A stretch of 64,000 nucleotides of DNA from Marvania coccoides (Eukaryota; Chlorophyta; Trebouxiophyceae; Chlorellales; Chlorellaceae): the NCBI GenBank assembly GCA_963854735.1, contig OY978098.1, forward strand, positions 2,678,001-2,742,000, read 5' to 3'. The notes under the pieces were generated by a model, which saw nothing but the letters and a program-made list of their open reading frames with translations, was not told the DNA's origin and searched no databases. Positions within the stretch are counted from its first letter, which is position 1. Every line of letters begins with the position of its first letter. The position numbers were made by a program, and so were the translations under genes. This document shows positions 32,572 through 43,719 of this stretch, one piece after another.

Positions 32572-35500
32572 ATGGACGTGGACATGGAACCTGAGCCTAC
32601 TGTTGTCCTGGCGCAGACAAGCGAGGACCAGGTGCCTATGGAAGGTTGGTTTGTAGCTGCTATGAAGGGCTGATTGTTTTCTTGAACGATCAGCACGATG
32701 TGAGACGCGCGTTCCTTTTTTGATCGCTTTTCAAAACGGAGATTTCCTTCTTCTGCAGTCATTTCAACCGTTCCCGATGCAACGGACGACCCGCTGAAGG
32801 GTGAATACACAGTGAGTTGTCATCTAGGACTCCACTGCCTCTCAGAACACGTCATTTCCTCCTTTTGTATATATATATATATATATATTTTTTATTCACC
32901 CTCTTTGCTGCTGCAGTGGATCGTGGAGGATATCAAGACTTTGGAGGACAAGAGCTACTCGGAAATATTCGAGCTGGGCGGCTACAGTTGGTACGTCCTT
33001 CTTTCCTTTCATATTTTTTTGTCCTCCTCAGCGTCGCTCCCCCGCCCTTGACTTGTGTTCCTCCTACCCTTCTCAACAGGCAACTGCTGTGTTTCCCCCG
33101 GGGCAACAACAAACGTGACCAAATGGCGCTGTACCTGGCTGTCCCGGATACTGAAGACCAGGGGCTGGGCTGGCAGCGCAACGTCGCCTTCAAGCTCACC
33201 ATCGTAGATCAGATTCGGCCAGAGCAGTCCCTGGTGAAGGAAGCCAACCACAATTTCAGCCAAGAGGGTATCGACTGGGGTTTCACCAGCTTTTGCACCG
33301 TCTCTGAGCTGCACGACCCCACAAAAGGGCTGTGCGTGGAAGGACGTGTGGTCTTCAAGGTCTCCGTGGCTGTCAACTCGCCGGACGAGCACGGCGTGAG
33401 CTACGACACCCGCGAAAAGACCGGGTTCGTGGGGCTGTCCAACCAAGGCGCCACCTGCTACATGAATTCGCTGCTGCAGACGCTGTATAACATCAACGCT
33501 TTTAGAAAGGCGGTCTACCACATGCCGACCTCCGAGGACGAAGAGCCCTCCGCTTCGATGGCGCTGGCGCTGCAGTCGGTGTTCTACAAGCTGCAGTTTG
33601 GGAACATCGCCGTTTCCACCAAGAACTTAACTGCCTCGTTCGGTTGGGACAGCGTGGATGCTTTCCAGCAGCACGACGTGCAGGAGCTGAACCGCATCCT
33701 GTGCGACCGGCTGGAGGAGAAGATGAAGGGGACGCGGGTTGAGGGCACCGTGAACCGTCTGTTTGAGGGCCACACGCTGAACTACATCGATTGCATCAAC
33801 ATCGACTTCAAGTCGTCACGCAAGGAACCCTTCCAGGACCTGCAGCTGGACGTCAAGGGCTGCCCCACCATCTACGACTCCTTCAAAAAGTACTGCGAGG
33901 TGGAGACCCTGGTGCGTGTTTGTTACTTTTTTCTTGTAGCACAACGTTGTAGTTTTTTTGGCTCTGTTTGTCCTAACCTATATTCTGAGGGGTGGGAAAT
34001 GCAGTAGTATGCATATCATTCTTCAGCTCTCCTTCATCCCAAACCTCCCTCCCTTATTATTTTTTTTTTAATTTATTTTTACAGGACGGCGATAACAAAT
34101 ACGAAGCGGAGGGCCACGGCAAGCAGGACGCCCGAAAGGGCGTGCTCTTCGACTCCCTGCCCCCCGTGCTCAACCTGCACCTCAAGCGCTTCGAATACGA
34201 CTACCACAAGGACGCCATGGTCAAAATCAATGATAAATATGAGTTTTACGATGAACTGGACCTCGACCAGCCCCCCAACGCTGCTCCCGATGGCGCCTCC
34301 CACCCCCTCCTCACCACCGCCGCGGACCGTAGCGTGCGCAACAAATACAAGCTGCTGGCGGTGCTGGTGCACAGCGGAGGGGTGCATGGCGGACACTACT
34401 ATGCTTACATCCGCCCCGACGGCACAAAGTGGCTGAAGTTCGACGACGACGCGGTGGAGATCGTCAGTGAGACGCGGGCGGTGCAGGAAAACTGGGGCGG
34501 GGATGACGAGAAGCCGCCTTTGAGCGGGTACGGGACTGGGCTGCGGCTGTCCCGCTTTTCCAATGCCTACATGCTGGTGTACGTGCGGGAGAGCGAGTGG
34601 GACAGCGTGATGTGCTCCGTCACCGAGGAAGACATCAGCGAGCACGTGCGCGCGCGGCTGAAGGCGGAGCAGGCGGAGAAGCAGCGGATTCAGAAGGAGA
34701 AGGCGGAGGCGCACCTCTTCACGCTGGTGCGGGTGGCCACGGACGCGGACATCAAGGCGCAGGTGGGCGTCTCTCGGTTCTTCGACCTGGTGGACTTCCA
34801 AAAGGTGGAACTGCAGCTGAAGATGCCGAAGAAAGCGACTTTCAGTGAGGTACACGCCAAGGTAGAGCAGGCGCTGGGGGTGGCGCCTACGCATCAGCGG
34901 TACTGGAGGTGGATCAATCGGCTCAACCTCACGCACAGGGTGTCTGAATCGCTGCCGCGCAGTTCTGGAGAGCTCACTGTGGAGGCAGTGCACTCGGGGG
35001 CTAAGGGGGGGCGGTCTGCGCCCAAGCACGGCGAGATGTCCAAGTTTGACCTGTTTTTGGAGACCCCGCCGGCCAAGCCCGGCGCGGAGCTGCCCGTGCT
35101 CTCCAAGAGCACCGCGCTCATCTTTCTGAAGCACTATTTGCCGGGGGATGCGCGGACCCCTGCGCGGCTGGAGTATGCCGGGCGCGTGGTGGCAAACCTG
35201 GGGCTGCCTTTGGCGGATCTTCTGCCGCTGCTGCGCGGGCGGGCGGGGCTGCAGGCTGACATTCCGGTGCAAGTCTTTGAGGAGGTGAAATTTGAGCCGA
35301 GCGTGATGGTGGAGGGGCAAGATCCGTCCTCGCTGCTGCGGGACTTGAAAATCGAGGATGGGGATATTTTGGCGGTGCAGCAGGCTCTGACCGACGAGGA
35401 GAGGGCGGCTGTTGAGTTTCCGCTGTTGGGCGACTTTTTGAGGCACGTGCGCAACCTCATTTCGGTGACGTTCCGGCGGGTGGAGGGGCAGTCGGTGGTG

Positions 35501-36607
35501 GACGACGACGAGGACGCGGTGCGGCTGGAGCTGGGCAAGGATATGTCCTGGGATGAGGTCAGCGGGGCGTTGGCCGCCCGGCTTGGCCTGGACCACCCTC
35601 TGAAGCTGCGGTTCACGCTGCAGAGCAGCTACACGGCTACGCCACGGCCCCACCCGCTGCGGTACAGCTCGCAGTGCACGCTGGAGGACATGCTGCGAGG
35701 GTGGATGCAGCATGCCCCAGTCACCGCTCTTCCCACTGTGTACTACGAAGTAATCGACATGCCGCTGCCAGACTTCGAGCGGGTAGTGACCTACCGCGTG
35801 GCGTTCCACAACGCCAAGCACGAGGAGTCCACCGCGATGACTGTGCGGCTGCTGAAGGACCGCACCGTGGCGGAGCTGCTGGAGGAGGTGCGGCGGCAGC
35901 TCCCCGCCGAGGCGCACGGCGGCGCGCCGCTACGGCTGATGGAGGTGTACCAGTGGCGCATCTGGAGCTTGTTTGACCCGAAGCTGTCGGTGGAGAAGAT
36001 GTGCGCCACGTCATCGCCGTGGCATTTGAGGGCGGAGGTGGTGCCGGCGGACCAGAGGGATCTGGAGCAGGAGGGACGGCTGCACATTCAGTGCCTGCAG
36101 GTGGACGACAAGGACGACAACCCCAAGATGGTGAGAACGAGCGAAAAATGCACGATTTTATTTACACCCCCCCCCCCCCCCCCCCCCCCCTTCTATTTCC
36201 CCGATGTTAATTTCGAAATGTTAATGAAATTCTTGCGGTTTCTTTCGTTGTTGCAGGCTTCCGCCTTCAGCGACCCCTTCGTTATGGCGCTGGGACCTAC
36301 GGAGACTGTGGGGGAGGTCAAGGCGCGGGTGCAGCGCGAGATGGGCGTCCCCGACGACGAATTTTCCGCCTGGAAGGTGATGCTTGTCAGCGGCATGGCG
36401 TCGGCACAAGAGGAGCTGGCAGACGACGTGGTGGTGGCGCAACGGCTCAGCACCGACGACCTGGGCCCCTCCAAGCTGTACTGCCACACCGATCGCCCGA
36501 TGCTGGGCTTCCACCATGAAAATAAGAACCCAAGGAGGACGCACGCCCACCTCAACCGCTCATCCGCTGTTACCGCAACGGAAAGAGCCCTGAAAATCAA
36601 GGCATGA
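32572..36607 (+). CDS. USP7: USP7-type deubiquitinase (plant UBP12/13 homologue)
   Basis: MATH-USP-UBL cysteine protease that removes ubiquitin from regulators in the nucleus. Six exons: 32572-32644, 32759-32811, 32917-32990, 33080-33911, 34085-36130, 36257-36607; 1142 residues. N-terminal MATH domain (about 35-180: WIVEDIKTLEDKSYSEIFELGG, W|QLLCFPRGNN). Catalytic domain: Cys box GFVGLSNQGATCYMNSLLQTL, DVQELNRILCDRLE, LPPVLNLHLKRFEYDY, and His box LLAVLVHSGGVHGGHYYAYIRP with KFDDDAVEIVSE. Then the C-terminal ubiquitin-like repeats, ending PMLGFHHENKNPRRTHAHLNR and ERALKIKA. All catalytic parts are present, so it is expected to be active. Intron 2 has a (TA)n run and intron 5 a 24-base C run. 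Confidence 0.97.
32869..32888. repeat. (TA)n microsatellite
   Basis: About ten TA units in intron 2 of the USP7 gene. Confidence 0.9.
36167..36190. repeat. 24-base poly-C run
   Basis: An uninterrupted C run in intron 5 of USP7, 66 bases before the acceptor; G-rich on the opposite strand. Confidence 0.9.
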
Positions 36608-37001
36608 TGATAGATTTAGTGTCCACTCCCCCTTTTGTAGCTTCTTCACTTTGCAGCCCCTCAAGAAATTCCCCGCTTTTTCCAGTGACGGTGCTGTCCT
36701 TCTCTCTCTTTCTCTCTCTCTCTGTCCCTCTCTAGCCCCCTCCCCCCCTCCCCCCCCCGCCCCCTCCCAGTTATGTTGTTCTGGTGATCATCTCTCCTGC
36801 AGCCGGTCAATCTGAGGTTTTGGGACGTGGCACTGGCTGGCTACTTCTCTTCCGGCGCTTCTTTCTACAGATTTCTTCTTATACTGCGTACATTCAAATG
36901 CGATAAGGAAATACACAACAAAACCCTTATAGTACACGAATCTCTTGACTTTTATTTCTTGTAATTTCCACGCACAGCCAGAAAATGCCTTTAAATTCAG
37001 A
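36608..37001. other. Convergent spacer with (CT)n and C-rich tracts
   Basis: Holds the USP7 and WD40-gene 3' untranslated regions. A (CT)n run lies at about 36700-36725 and C-rich blocks at 36736-36770. No gene seen. Confidence 0.55.
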
Positions 37002-38501
37002 CTAGCTCTGCACAAAAACTCGCACGCTGCCGTCAGTTCCCCCACACATCAGCCCCCCGGTGGCAGCGTTCCATGTCAATGCGGCGGTGGGGCAGGGCAT
37101 AGCTCCAGAAGAAACGGGGGAAACCGCTGCCCCAGGGTCGATCAAATCAATGCAGTACACGCCACGCACCGTGGCCACCGCCGCTGCGTCCCCGAACGGG
37201 CTCACCGCCAAGTGCGTGATAGGAGAGCCGTCAGGCGCCGCTGCATCCTGCGGCTGCGCTGTATTTCGCAGATCCCAGAGCAGAACGTTGCCGTCGGCGG
37301 CCGCCGTGACCAGCACAGTGTCATTGACTTGGTAAATTCCCGCCACCGCGCCTGTGTGCTTAAAAACTGCCGTTGCCTTCGAAGGCTTCGCTCGCATGTT
37401 CCACTGGTGCACGCTGCCGTCCGCCGCGCCACTGTACAGATCCAGCCCGTACTTTCCAGCATGCAGGGCGGTGATGAGCGAGTCGTGCGCTTTCCACAGC
37501 GCCCGGGGGCCTTGCGGCGCTGCTGGCCGCTGCGCGGTGCCCGCCTCCCACACAGCGATGCCGCCGCCGTAGGAAGATGCGCAGTGGAGCGCCAGAGGCC
37601 CGCCGAAGCTGTGTAATGACACCACAGCCAGGCAGTGCCGCCCCGCCAGCCGAGATTCAGGCCGATGAGGCATCGGGACCTTCCCCCGCTGCGCAAGCAG
37701 CGTGTCAGCGTCCAACGAGTGAAAGAAGACGCCTTCCGCGCCGCTGCCCTCCTCCGCGCCCGCCACCAGCAGCAGACGTGTCTCCATTTCTACAGCACTG
37801 CAGGCATCAACGTGGTCTGTATTCTGAGCGTGCATTATCATCAACGCAGGCTCCCCACGCCCCAAGCTGCGACTGCACTCCCACAGCTGCAGCAACCCAC
37901 GGGAGGAAGTGACAACCCACCCACCGTGGCCGTCTCCGCCTGGCAGCCCAGGCAGTGATGTGGCGTAGGCGATGCTGGTCACAGCGTTGCGGTCGTGGTC
38001 CAGCGCGTCTGTGGTCCAGCACAGCTGCCATTGCGGCATCGCCGGTGGAGCGTGCATTGCTGCTGATGGCGCTTCCCATTGAAATGAAGGCTGCGCGGGC
38101 GGGGTGGTGGGCACAGCGGAGAAGGTGGTGGAGGCGGTGGCTTGCCTGTCCAAGGACAGGGCGGCAAAGGCAGAGGCGACAGGCGGCAGCGATGGCTCTG
38201 GCTCTGGCTGCTGCTGAGGAGGAGGAGAGAAGTGAGCGGAGCTCTCAGCTGACCTGTGCTCGTTGATTGATGTTGGATAATGTGAAATAACAGGATGGAC
38301 GCATTGAAGTAGGGGGAAACCTTGTCGTCCGCGATCAGATACTTTTTTTTTTTTTTTTTTAATTATCCCTCGCCTTGACTGGATCAGTTCATCGGCAGCC
38401 GCCTTCAATCGATCTATGGCAATCCTGAGATCTTGGCCGCTCAAATCCAGCTCAGCGGCCACCAGCAAGCCCGCCGCTGGGATGGAAATTGCTGACGACA
38501 T
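37002..38501 (-). CDS. WD40-repeat protein
   Basis: One continuous 499-residue frame. The N-terminus (LDLSGQDLRIAIDRLKAAADELI) is helical. From about residue 130 a WD40 propeller can be followed: VVTSSRGLLQLWE, ALHCASSYGGGIAVWEAG, AHDSLITALHAGKYGLDLYSG and AADGSVHQWN, HTGAVAGIYQVNDTVLVTAA and ADGNVLLWDLR, ITHLAVSPFGDAAAVAT, and LTWNAATGGLMCGGTDGSVRVF. The stretch at 38210-38375 (18 A on the coding strand giving six Lys, then Ser/His/Pro-rich residues) looks like an in-frame intron. CTCCTCCTCAG|CAGCAGCC near 38210-38225 would be a good acceptor; the donor is unclear. I cannot assign an orthologue; relatives include nucleoporin-like and PEX7-like propellers. Confidence 0.75.
   Translation of the reverse strand: MSSAISIPAAGLLVAAELDLSGQDLRIAIDRLKAAADELIQSRRGIIKKKKKKVSDRGRQGFPLLQCVHPVISHYPTSINEHRSAESSAHFSPPPQQQPEPEPSLPPVASAFAALSLDRQATASTTFSAVPTTPPAQPSFQWEAPSAAMHAPPAMPQWQLCWTTDALDHDRNAVTSIAYATSLPGLPGGDGHGGWVVTSSRGLLQLWECSRSLGRGEPALMIMHAQNTDHVDACSAVEMETRLLLVAGAEEGSGAEGVFFHSLDADTLLAQRGKVPMPHRPESRLAGRHCLAVVSLHSFGGPLALHCASSYGGGIAVWEAGTAQRPAAPQGPRALWKAHDSLITALHAGKYGLDLYSGAADGSVHQWNMRAKPSKATAVFKHTGAVAGIYQVNDTVLVTAAADGNVLLWDLRNTAQPQDAAAPDGSPITHLAVSPFGDAAAVATVRGVYCIDLIDPGAAVSPVSSGAMPCPTAALTWNAATGGLMCGGTDGSVRVFVQS
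38343..38360. repeat. 18-base poly-T run
   Basis: Lies within the WD40 reading frame (18 A on its coding strand) and probably inside an intron. Confidence 0.9.
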
Positions 38502-38794
38502 CTCTATGCAAACGCAGCGCAGCGCCGATGAGTAAGGTAAAATAGACCTTCATCTACCAATTTACGTTAAATATACGGTAGCGAGGCGCACAGCTATGAC
38601 AGAGGAAGGGTTTTTTTGGGGGGGTGAACATTCAATGATTGTTTTCTCCTTCGAAATGCTTTATTTTCAATTGCTGTAAATTTATAAAATACTGAGATAA
38701 CATATATTGTCTGAAATAATCATCATCTGTGTTCTAGAGTAGTTCATATCTCATTTTTCAAATTAATTTTCATAGTAAATAATAGCAAATTAAA
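38502..38794. promoter_or_regulatory. Divergent promoter (WD40 / CCDC12)
   Basis: A 293-bp AT-rich spacer between start codons; no element named. Confidence 0.45.
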
Positions 38795-39303
38795 ATGGAA
38801 GATGCTGCCGCACGCCGCGCAAGATTAAAAGCGATGCGGGAAGAAGCCGAGACAGCACAGGATGTCGAGGATCAGCCTGCCACAGCAGCCAAGGAAACTC
38901 AAAAAGATGGCGATGCTGGAGAAGAAGCACCAGTGCTCAAGTTCAGGAATTACGCCGTGCGGGATGAGAAAATAGCTCATGAAAAGGCAAGATTTATTTT
39001 CAAAATCCCCAAAATTTTCCCACCCCTTTCAACTTTATCTAACTCTCCGCCCACTCACTCTCCCTGCAGGTTGAGGCAGCAAAGGCCCCAGAGTTGCCAG
39101 AGGTCACAGTGGATCTAGATGCGGTGATTGGGGCGGCTCCTGACGAGGAGGTCATCATCAACGTCGCCCCCAAGAAGGCCAACTGGGATTTACGGCGAGA
39201 CATTGCCCCCAAGCTGGCAAAATTAGAAAGACGAACGCAGCGGGCCATGATCCAGCTGATGGCGCAGGAGGAGGAGCGGCGGCTTTCTGAAGCAGGGGCT
39301 TAG
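38795..39303 (+). CDS. CCDC12: CCDC12 / Cwf18 spliceosome protein
   Basis: Small spliceosome component (Cwf18 in fission yeast). Exons 38795-38986 and 39070-39303; 141 residues. Seen: an acidic Ala/Glu-rich coiled-coil start (MEDAAARRARLKAMREEAE), the conserved LKFRNYAVRDEKI, and the family signature KKANWDLRRDIAPKLAKLER with RTQRAMIQLMAQEEERR. The intron (38987-39069, 83 bases) is GC-AG: AAAAG|GCAAGA ... CCTGCAG; only this joins IAHEK to VEAAKAPELPEV in frame. Diverges from the WD40 gene. Confidence 0.92.
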
Positions 39304-39668
39304 AGAGAAATTGACGTGACCGAATTATAACTATTGATTAAACCTTCGAGTGTAAATGGAATTATCGAGCTCGCCTTCCTGAAAACTAAAGCCAAAAGCA
39401 GCAAAATGCATCATTTTACACGCAGTATTATGCGCTGACACTTCATGCAGTACAAAACAACACATCTAGAAAGAAAGATGACTGTTGGCTATCTCTATCT
39501 ACTGGTGTACACAGTTTTACGCCCATTTTCGCATGCATGCTGTGCGCAAAACCTACTCCTATAAACTATAAATTCACTTTTTTCAAACACAAACGAGCCG
39601 TCGTACTGCCCTGCCGTACTGCCCAGCTGACCTGCGCACAGCCCACCCAAAAACAAACTTCATGTGTA
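39304..39668. other. Convergent spacer (CCDC12 / RPC2)
   Basis: 365 bp of 3' untranslated sequence from both sides; no gene seen. Confidence 0.5.
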
Positions 39669-42600
39669 CTAAGCTTCCGCCAGCGTCAGCCTGGGCACGA
39701 TGTTCATCGACTGCAGCTCCTGGAACAGCAGCTTGGCAGCGTATGGCAGCTTCATGGTGGCCATGTGGTCTGATGTTTTCAGCGAGGGGCACAGCGGCCG
39801 CCCCTGCCTGGCGTTGTAGTGCCCCATCAGCCCGCAGTGCGTGCACACGTGCACCTCAAACTGGTCGGAAGATATCATCAGCCGCTCCAGCAGCAGCATG
39901 GACGAGCCATACCCAATCAGGCAGTCCCGCTCCATTTCTCCCAACCGAAGGCCGCCGTCGCGAGAACGCCCCTCCGTGGGCTGCCGGGTGAGCACCACGC
40001 GGGGGCCACGCGCACGGGCGTGCATCTTGTCCAGCACCATGTGCTTGAGCTTCTGGTAGTACACAGGCCCCATGAAGATGTAGGCCTGCAGCGGCTCGCC
40101 GGTGATTCCAGAGTGCAGAAAATCTTTGCCGCTGTACGAGTACCCCGCAGCCACCAGCTCCGCCGCAATGTCATCCACGCTGTCCGCCAGCCGCGTGGGC
40201 TCCCCAAAGGCGGTGCCGTAATGGAACCGCCCAGTCAGCACTGCTGCCTTTGAGCCCAGCAGTTCAATCATCTTGCCGACGGTCATGCGGGAGGGGAAGC
40301 CGTGGGGGTTCATGATGAGGTCCGGCACCAGCCCCGCCTCCGAGAAGGGCATGTCCTTCTGCGACACGATGCGCCCCACGACGCCCTTTTGGCCGTGGCG
40401 GGACGAGAACTTGTCGCCCAGCTCCGGCCGCCGCGTGTGCCGCACCAGCACCTTGACCAGGCACGAGTTTTCGTCGTTGCTGGTCAGCATCACCTTGTCC
40501 ACCACGCACTTCTCCCCCGGATGCCCCTTCCACATCACCGGAGCGGTGCGGTACGCTGTATCAGGCAGGGCAGCAGGATTCTGCACAGGGTCCCGCGTAT
40601 TCAACGGCACCTGCTTGTGCACTAGGCACTCCCCCTGCGTCAGGATCTCTCCGGGGGCCACCACGCCGTCGGGGTCCAGCACCTTGAAGCGCGTGGAGCG
40701 CTGCGTGGCGCTGCTGGCCCCCGCCAGCAGCGGCCGTGTGATGCGGTCCTGCGTGCGGTTGGCGTACTTGCGCAAGTGCGTGCCGTACTTGCGCAACACT
40801 ACGCACCGCCCAAACCCGCGGTCCAGCGAGGCTTTGTTCATCACAATGGCGTCTTCGATGTCGTAGCCCGAGTAGGACATCACAGCCACCGTGGCGTTCT
40901 GCCCCGCCCCCAGGCGATCAAACCCAACCAGCTCAATGGTCTTGGTGGTGAGCAGCGGCCGCTGCGGGTAGCACAGCAGGTAGAGCAGCGTGTCCATGCG
41001 GTTGAGCTGGTTGAAAGCGACGTTGCCCATCGCCTGCTTGCCCATGGCACACTGGTAGGTGTTGCGCGGGGACTGGTTGTGATGGGGGTAGGGGATGAGC
41101 CCCGCGACCACCCCCAGGATGGTGAACGGCTCGATTTCTAGGTGGGTGGTGTCGGGGCAGCAGTCGCGCTCGTATAGCGCCACCAGCATGTCGTTCTCCT
41201 CGTTTACGTCTGCAGCAGGGGGAGAAAGATGAAGTTTTTTTTTTTTAGCATAAATTTTACCTTGTTCCATTCATTCAATTCGGGTAATTAAAGAAATTAT
41301 ACGGCCGGTCGAAAAGAAAAACAGATTCAAAAAGAAAGACTGGGGATTGGCCTTACCCAGGTACTCGACGAGGCCGCTGGTGAGAAAATCGTTGAAGGTC
41401 CAGGTGCCTTCCTTGAGGAGCCGCAGGTGGTCGTTGGTGACGCGCGGCCTGCCAGCGTCGCAGATGATCAGTGGGCGGCACACCCTACCGCCATCAGCGG
41501 CAATGTGCACGCTGTCGTGCTGCGCGTAGACCGACACGAACTCGCCCAGCTTGCCGTGGCGGCGCAGCTGGCGCAGCGTGGTCATGAACTCGGTGTAGCG
41601 CCGGTGGATGCCCAAGATGCTGCCGTTGAGGAACACCACCGCAGAATGGCTGCAATAGAGGGAGAGATGAGCAAAGTAAACCAACATTAAGGAAAATTAA
41701 CCCGAAAAATAAAGATTTTTTTTTGCATGTTTATGTTTGAACGAAGCAAAATAATACCCCCATAAATAAGTTTATTTACCTGTTGTGCAGCTCGCTGCCA
41801 TGCAGCAGGGTGGCGGGGATGACGCCCAGCATGTGCGCCAGCGCCGCGATGGGCGCCTCCTCCTCGTCTGTGGTCACGTGCGTCATCAGCGCCAGGTTCT
41901 TCACCAGCCCGCAAGACTCGCCCTCGGGGGTATCGGCGGGGCACAGCATGCCCCACTGGGACGGCTGCAGCGCGCGTGGGCCCGACACTTTGCGCGTTTT
42001 CTCAAATTGCGAGGTGATCCTTGTCATCATGCCCACCGCTGAGATGAAGCTCAGCCGTGACAGCACCTGCGTCACGCCCTTGCGCTCCATCCTGAAGCGC
42101 TTGATGCTCCAGTTGCCGCTGGAGATGGCGTGCTCCAGCCCAAACGTCACCGTGTCTGTGCGAATGCACTTCACAATGTCGAACTGAGCTACCCGCGAGG
42201 TCTTGCTGAGGTGGCTGTCCGCCTGGCGCTTCAGCTCCGAGTTCATGCGCTTGAACAGGTCCTCAAACAGCAGCGCCAGCAGCCCGCCCGCCAGCTCCAG
42301 CCGCTTGTTGCCGTAGTAGTCCCGGTCGTCGATGAAAGAAGGGTCCGTCATTGCAAACAGCATGCGCCGGATCATGGCAGCCACGTAGGTGACCTTCTTC
42401 TGGTAGTCAAACGCCACCACGGGCACGTGGCACAGCACCACGTTGGCCAGAATGTCTCGAGCCTCGTCCACGGCGGAGCGAGTGCGGCGGGAGAACCCGC
42501 CGCCCCCAGGCCGCCCCGTGCCGCCCTTGACCTTCTTCGCGAGGTACTCCAGCGCCTGCTGCTGTGTCATCACCTTCTCCTCCGCGCAGGCGTTGAGCGT

Positions 42601-43719
42601 GGCCATGAGCCGAGCAGCAAACACTTCCCCGCCGCCCACCAATGCCAGCACGTCCTGGTCGCTCTGCACCCCCATCGCGCGCATCACCGCCACCGCGTTG
42701 ACGTCCTCCGAGAAGGCGTTGTGCTTGAGGTGCAGCTTGCCCTGCTTGATCACCAGGTTGGTTTTGGATTTACGCTCGTGCGTTGAAGACGTCACCGAGG
42801 CCACTACCTGGCCGTGCGAGTCCAGGTCAACGATGATGCGGTTCTTGGAGAGCTGCTCCTGGATGAGGATCACCTTCTCCGTGCCCTTTACGATGAAATA
42901 CCCGCCGGGGTCCAGCGGGCATTCCCGCAGCGCCGCCAGCTCGTCCTCATTCTTCCCTTTCAGCACACAGCGGTCGGAGCGCAGCATGAGGGGCATGCGC
43001 CCGATTGGGATGGCCCCCTGTCCGTTTTTGCCGCGTCTGACCACCAGCTCCTTGCCCCGCGTGTACTCGACGTCGACCGAGATGGGGGCGGAGTAGGTCA
43101 TGTCGCGAAGGCGGCACTGCTGCGGGGTCATCTCCGTCTGGATGTAGTCCTCGTCGATGGTGGGGGTGCCCACGTAGATGTCGGTGTACCTGAGATGGGG
43201 AGAGAAAAGGGAAATAAAAAGGAAAACGTGTGTGAATAAATGAGGTTCGAGACAAATCTAGCAGAGCTGTGCGCCCAAGAGCAAATTGAGAGGCGTCTTA
43301 AACCATGTTGCTTCTCTGAATCACTTCCCCAAAGGAGCGGAATCTCGAGAAATCCAGGGCCACCATGAAAAAAATAACAAAAGCGACGAGGACAGAGAGA
43401 GAAGAAAAAAATGTGCAGCAACTCACTTGAGGTAGAAGTTGGCGTCTGTGTCGCAGGTGACACGCTCATTGCCCTTGGCCCGGATGATCTTGCGCATCTC
43501 GTGGTTGATGAAGTAGTTGAAAGAGTCTATGTGCTGCCGTACCAACCCCCGCACCCGCAGGAACGCAGGCAGCAGCTCGTACTTGTCCTTAAGCTCCTTG
43601 ATGGGCGCGTTCAGCTTGTCCAGGTCGCCGTCCAGCCCCAGCATCTCAGCCATGTTGTTGGGGGCCGCTTCTTCTCCTCCGCCGCCGGCAGCGCCACCCT
43701 TGCCGTCCAGCACCGTCAT
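39669..43719 (-). CDS. RPC2: RNA polymerase III second-largest subunit (RPC2)
   Basis: Catalytic half of the Pol III core, which makes tRNA, 5S and U6 RNA. Exons: 43427-43719, 41780-43189, 41357-41649, 39669-41209; 1178 residues, usual for RPC2. Blocks that mark Pol III rather than Pol I or [73 protein letters not shown]. Also seen: [79 protein letters not shown], and the C-terminal zinc ribbon [12 protein letters not shown] with LCPSLK, which retains one CxxC and a later Cys. The start MTVLDGKGG at 43719 is preceded by an AT-rich leader. Diverges from beta-tubulin over 1.4 kb. Confidence 0.97.

Noticed and set aside
34079..35917. A 612-codon open frame antisense to USP7
   Set aside because: A shadow of the high third-position GC in the real gene. 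The translation is His/Leu/Gln/Arg-rich with no domain, and the sense strand has clear USP7 homology.
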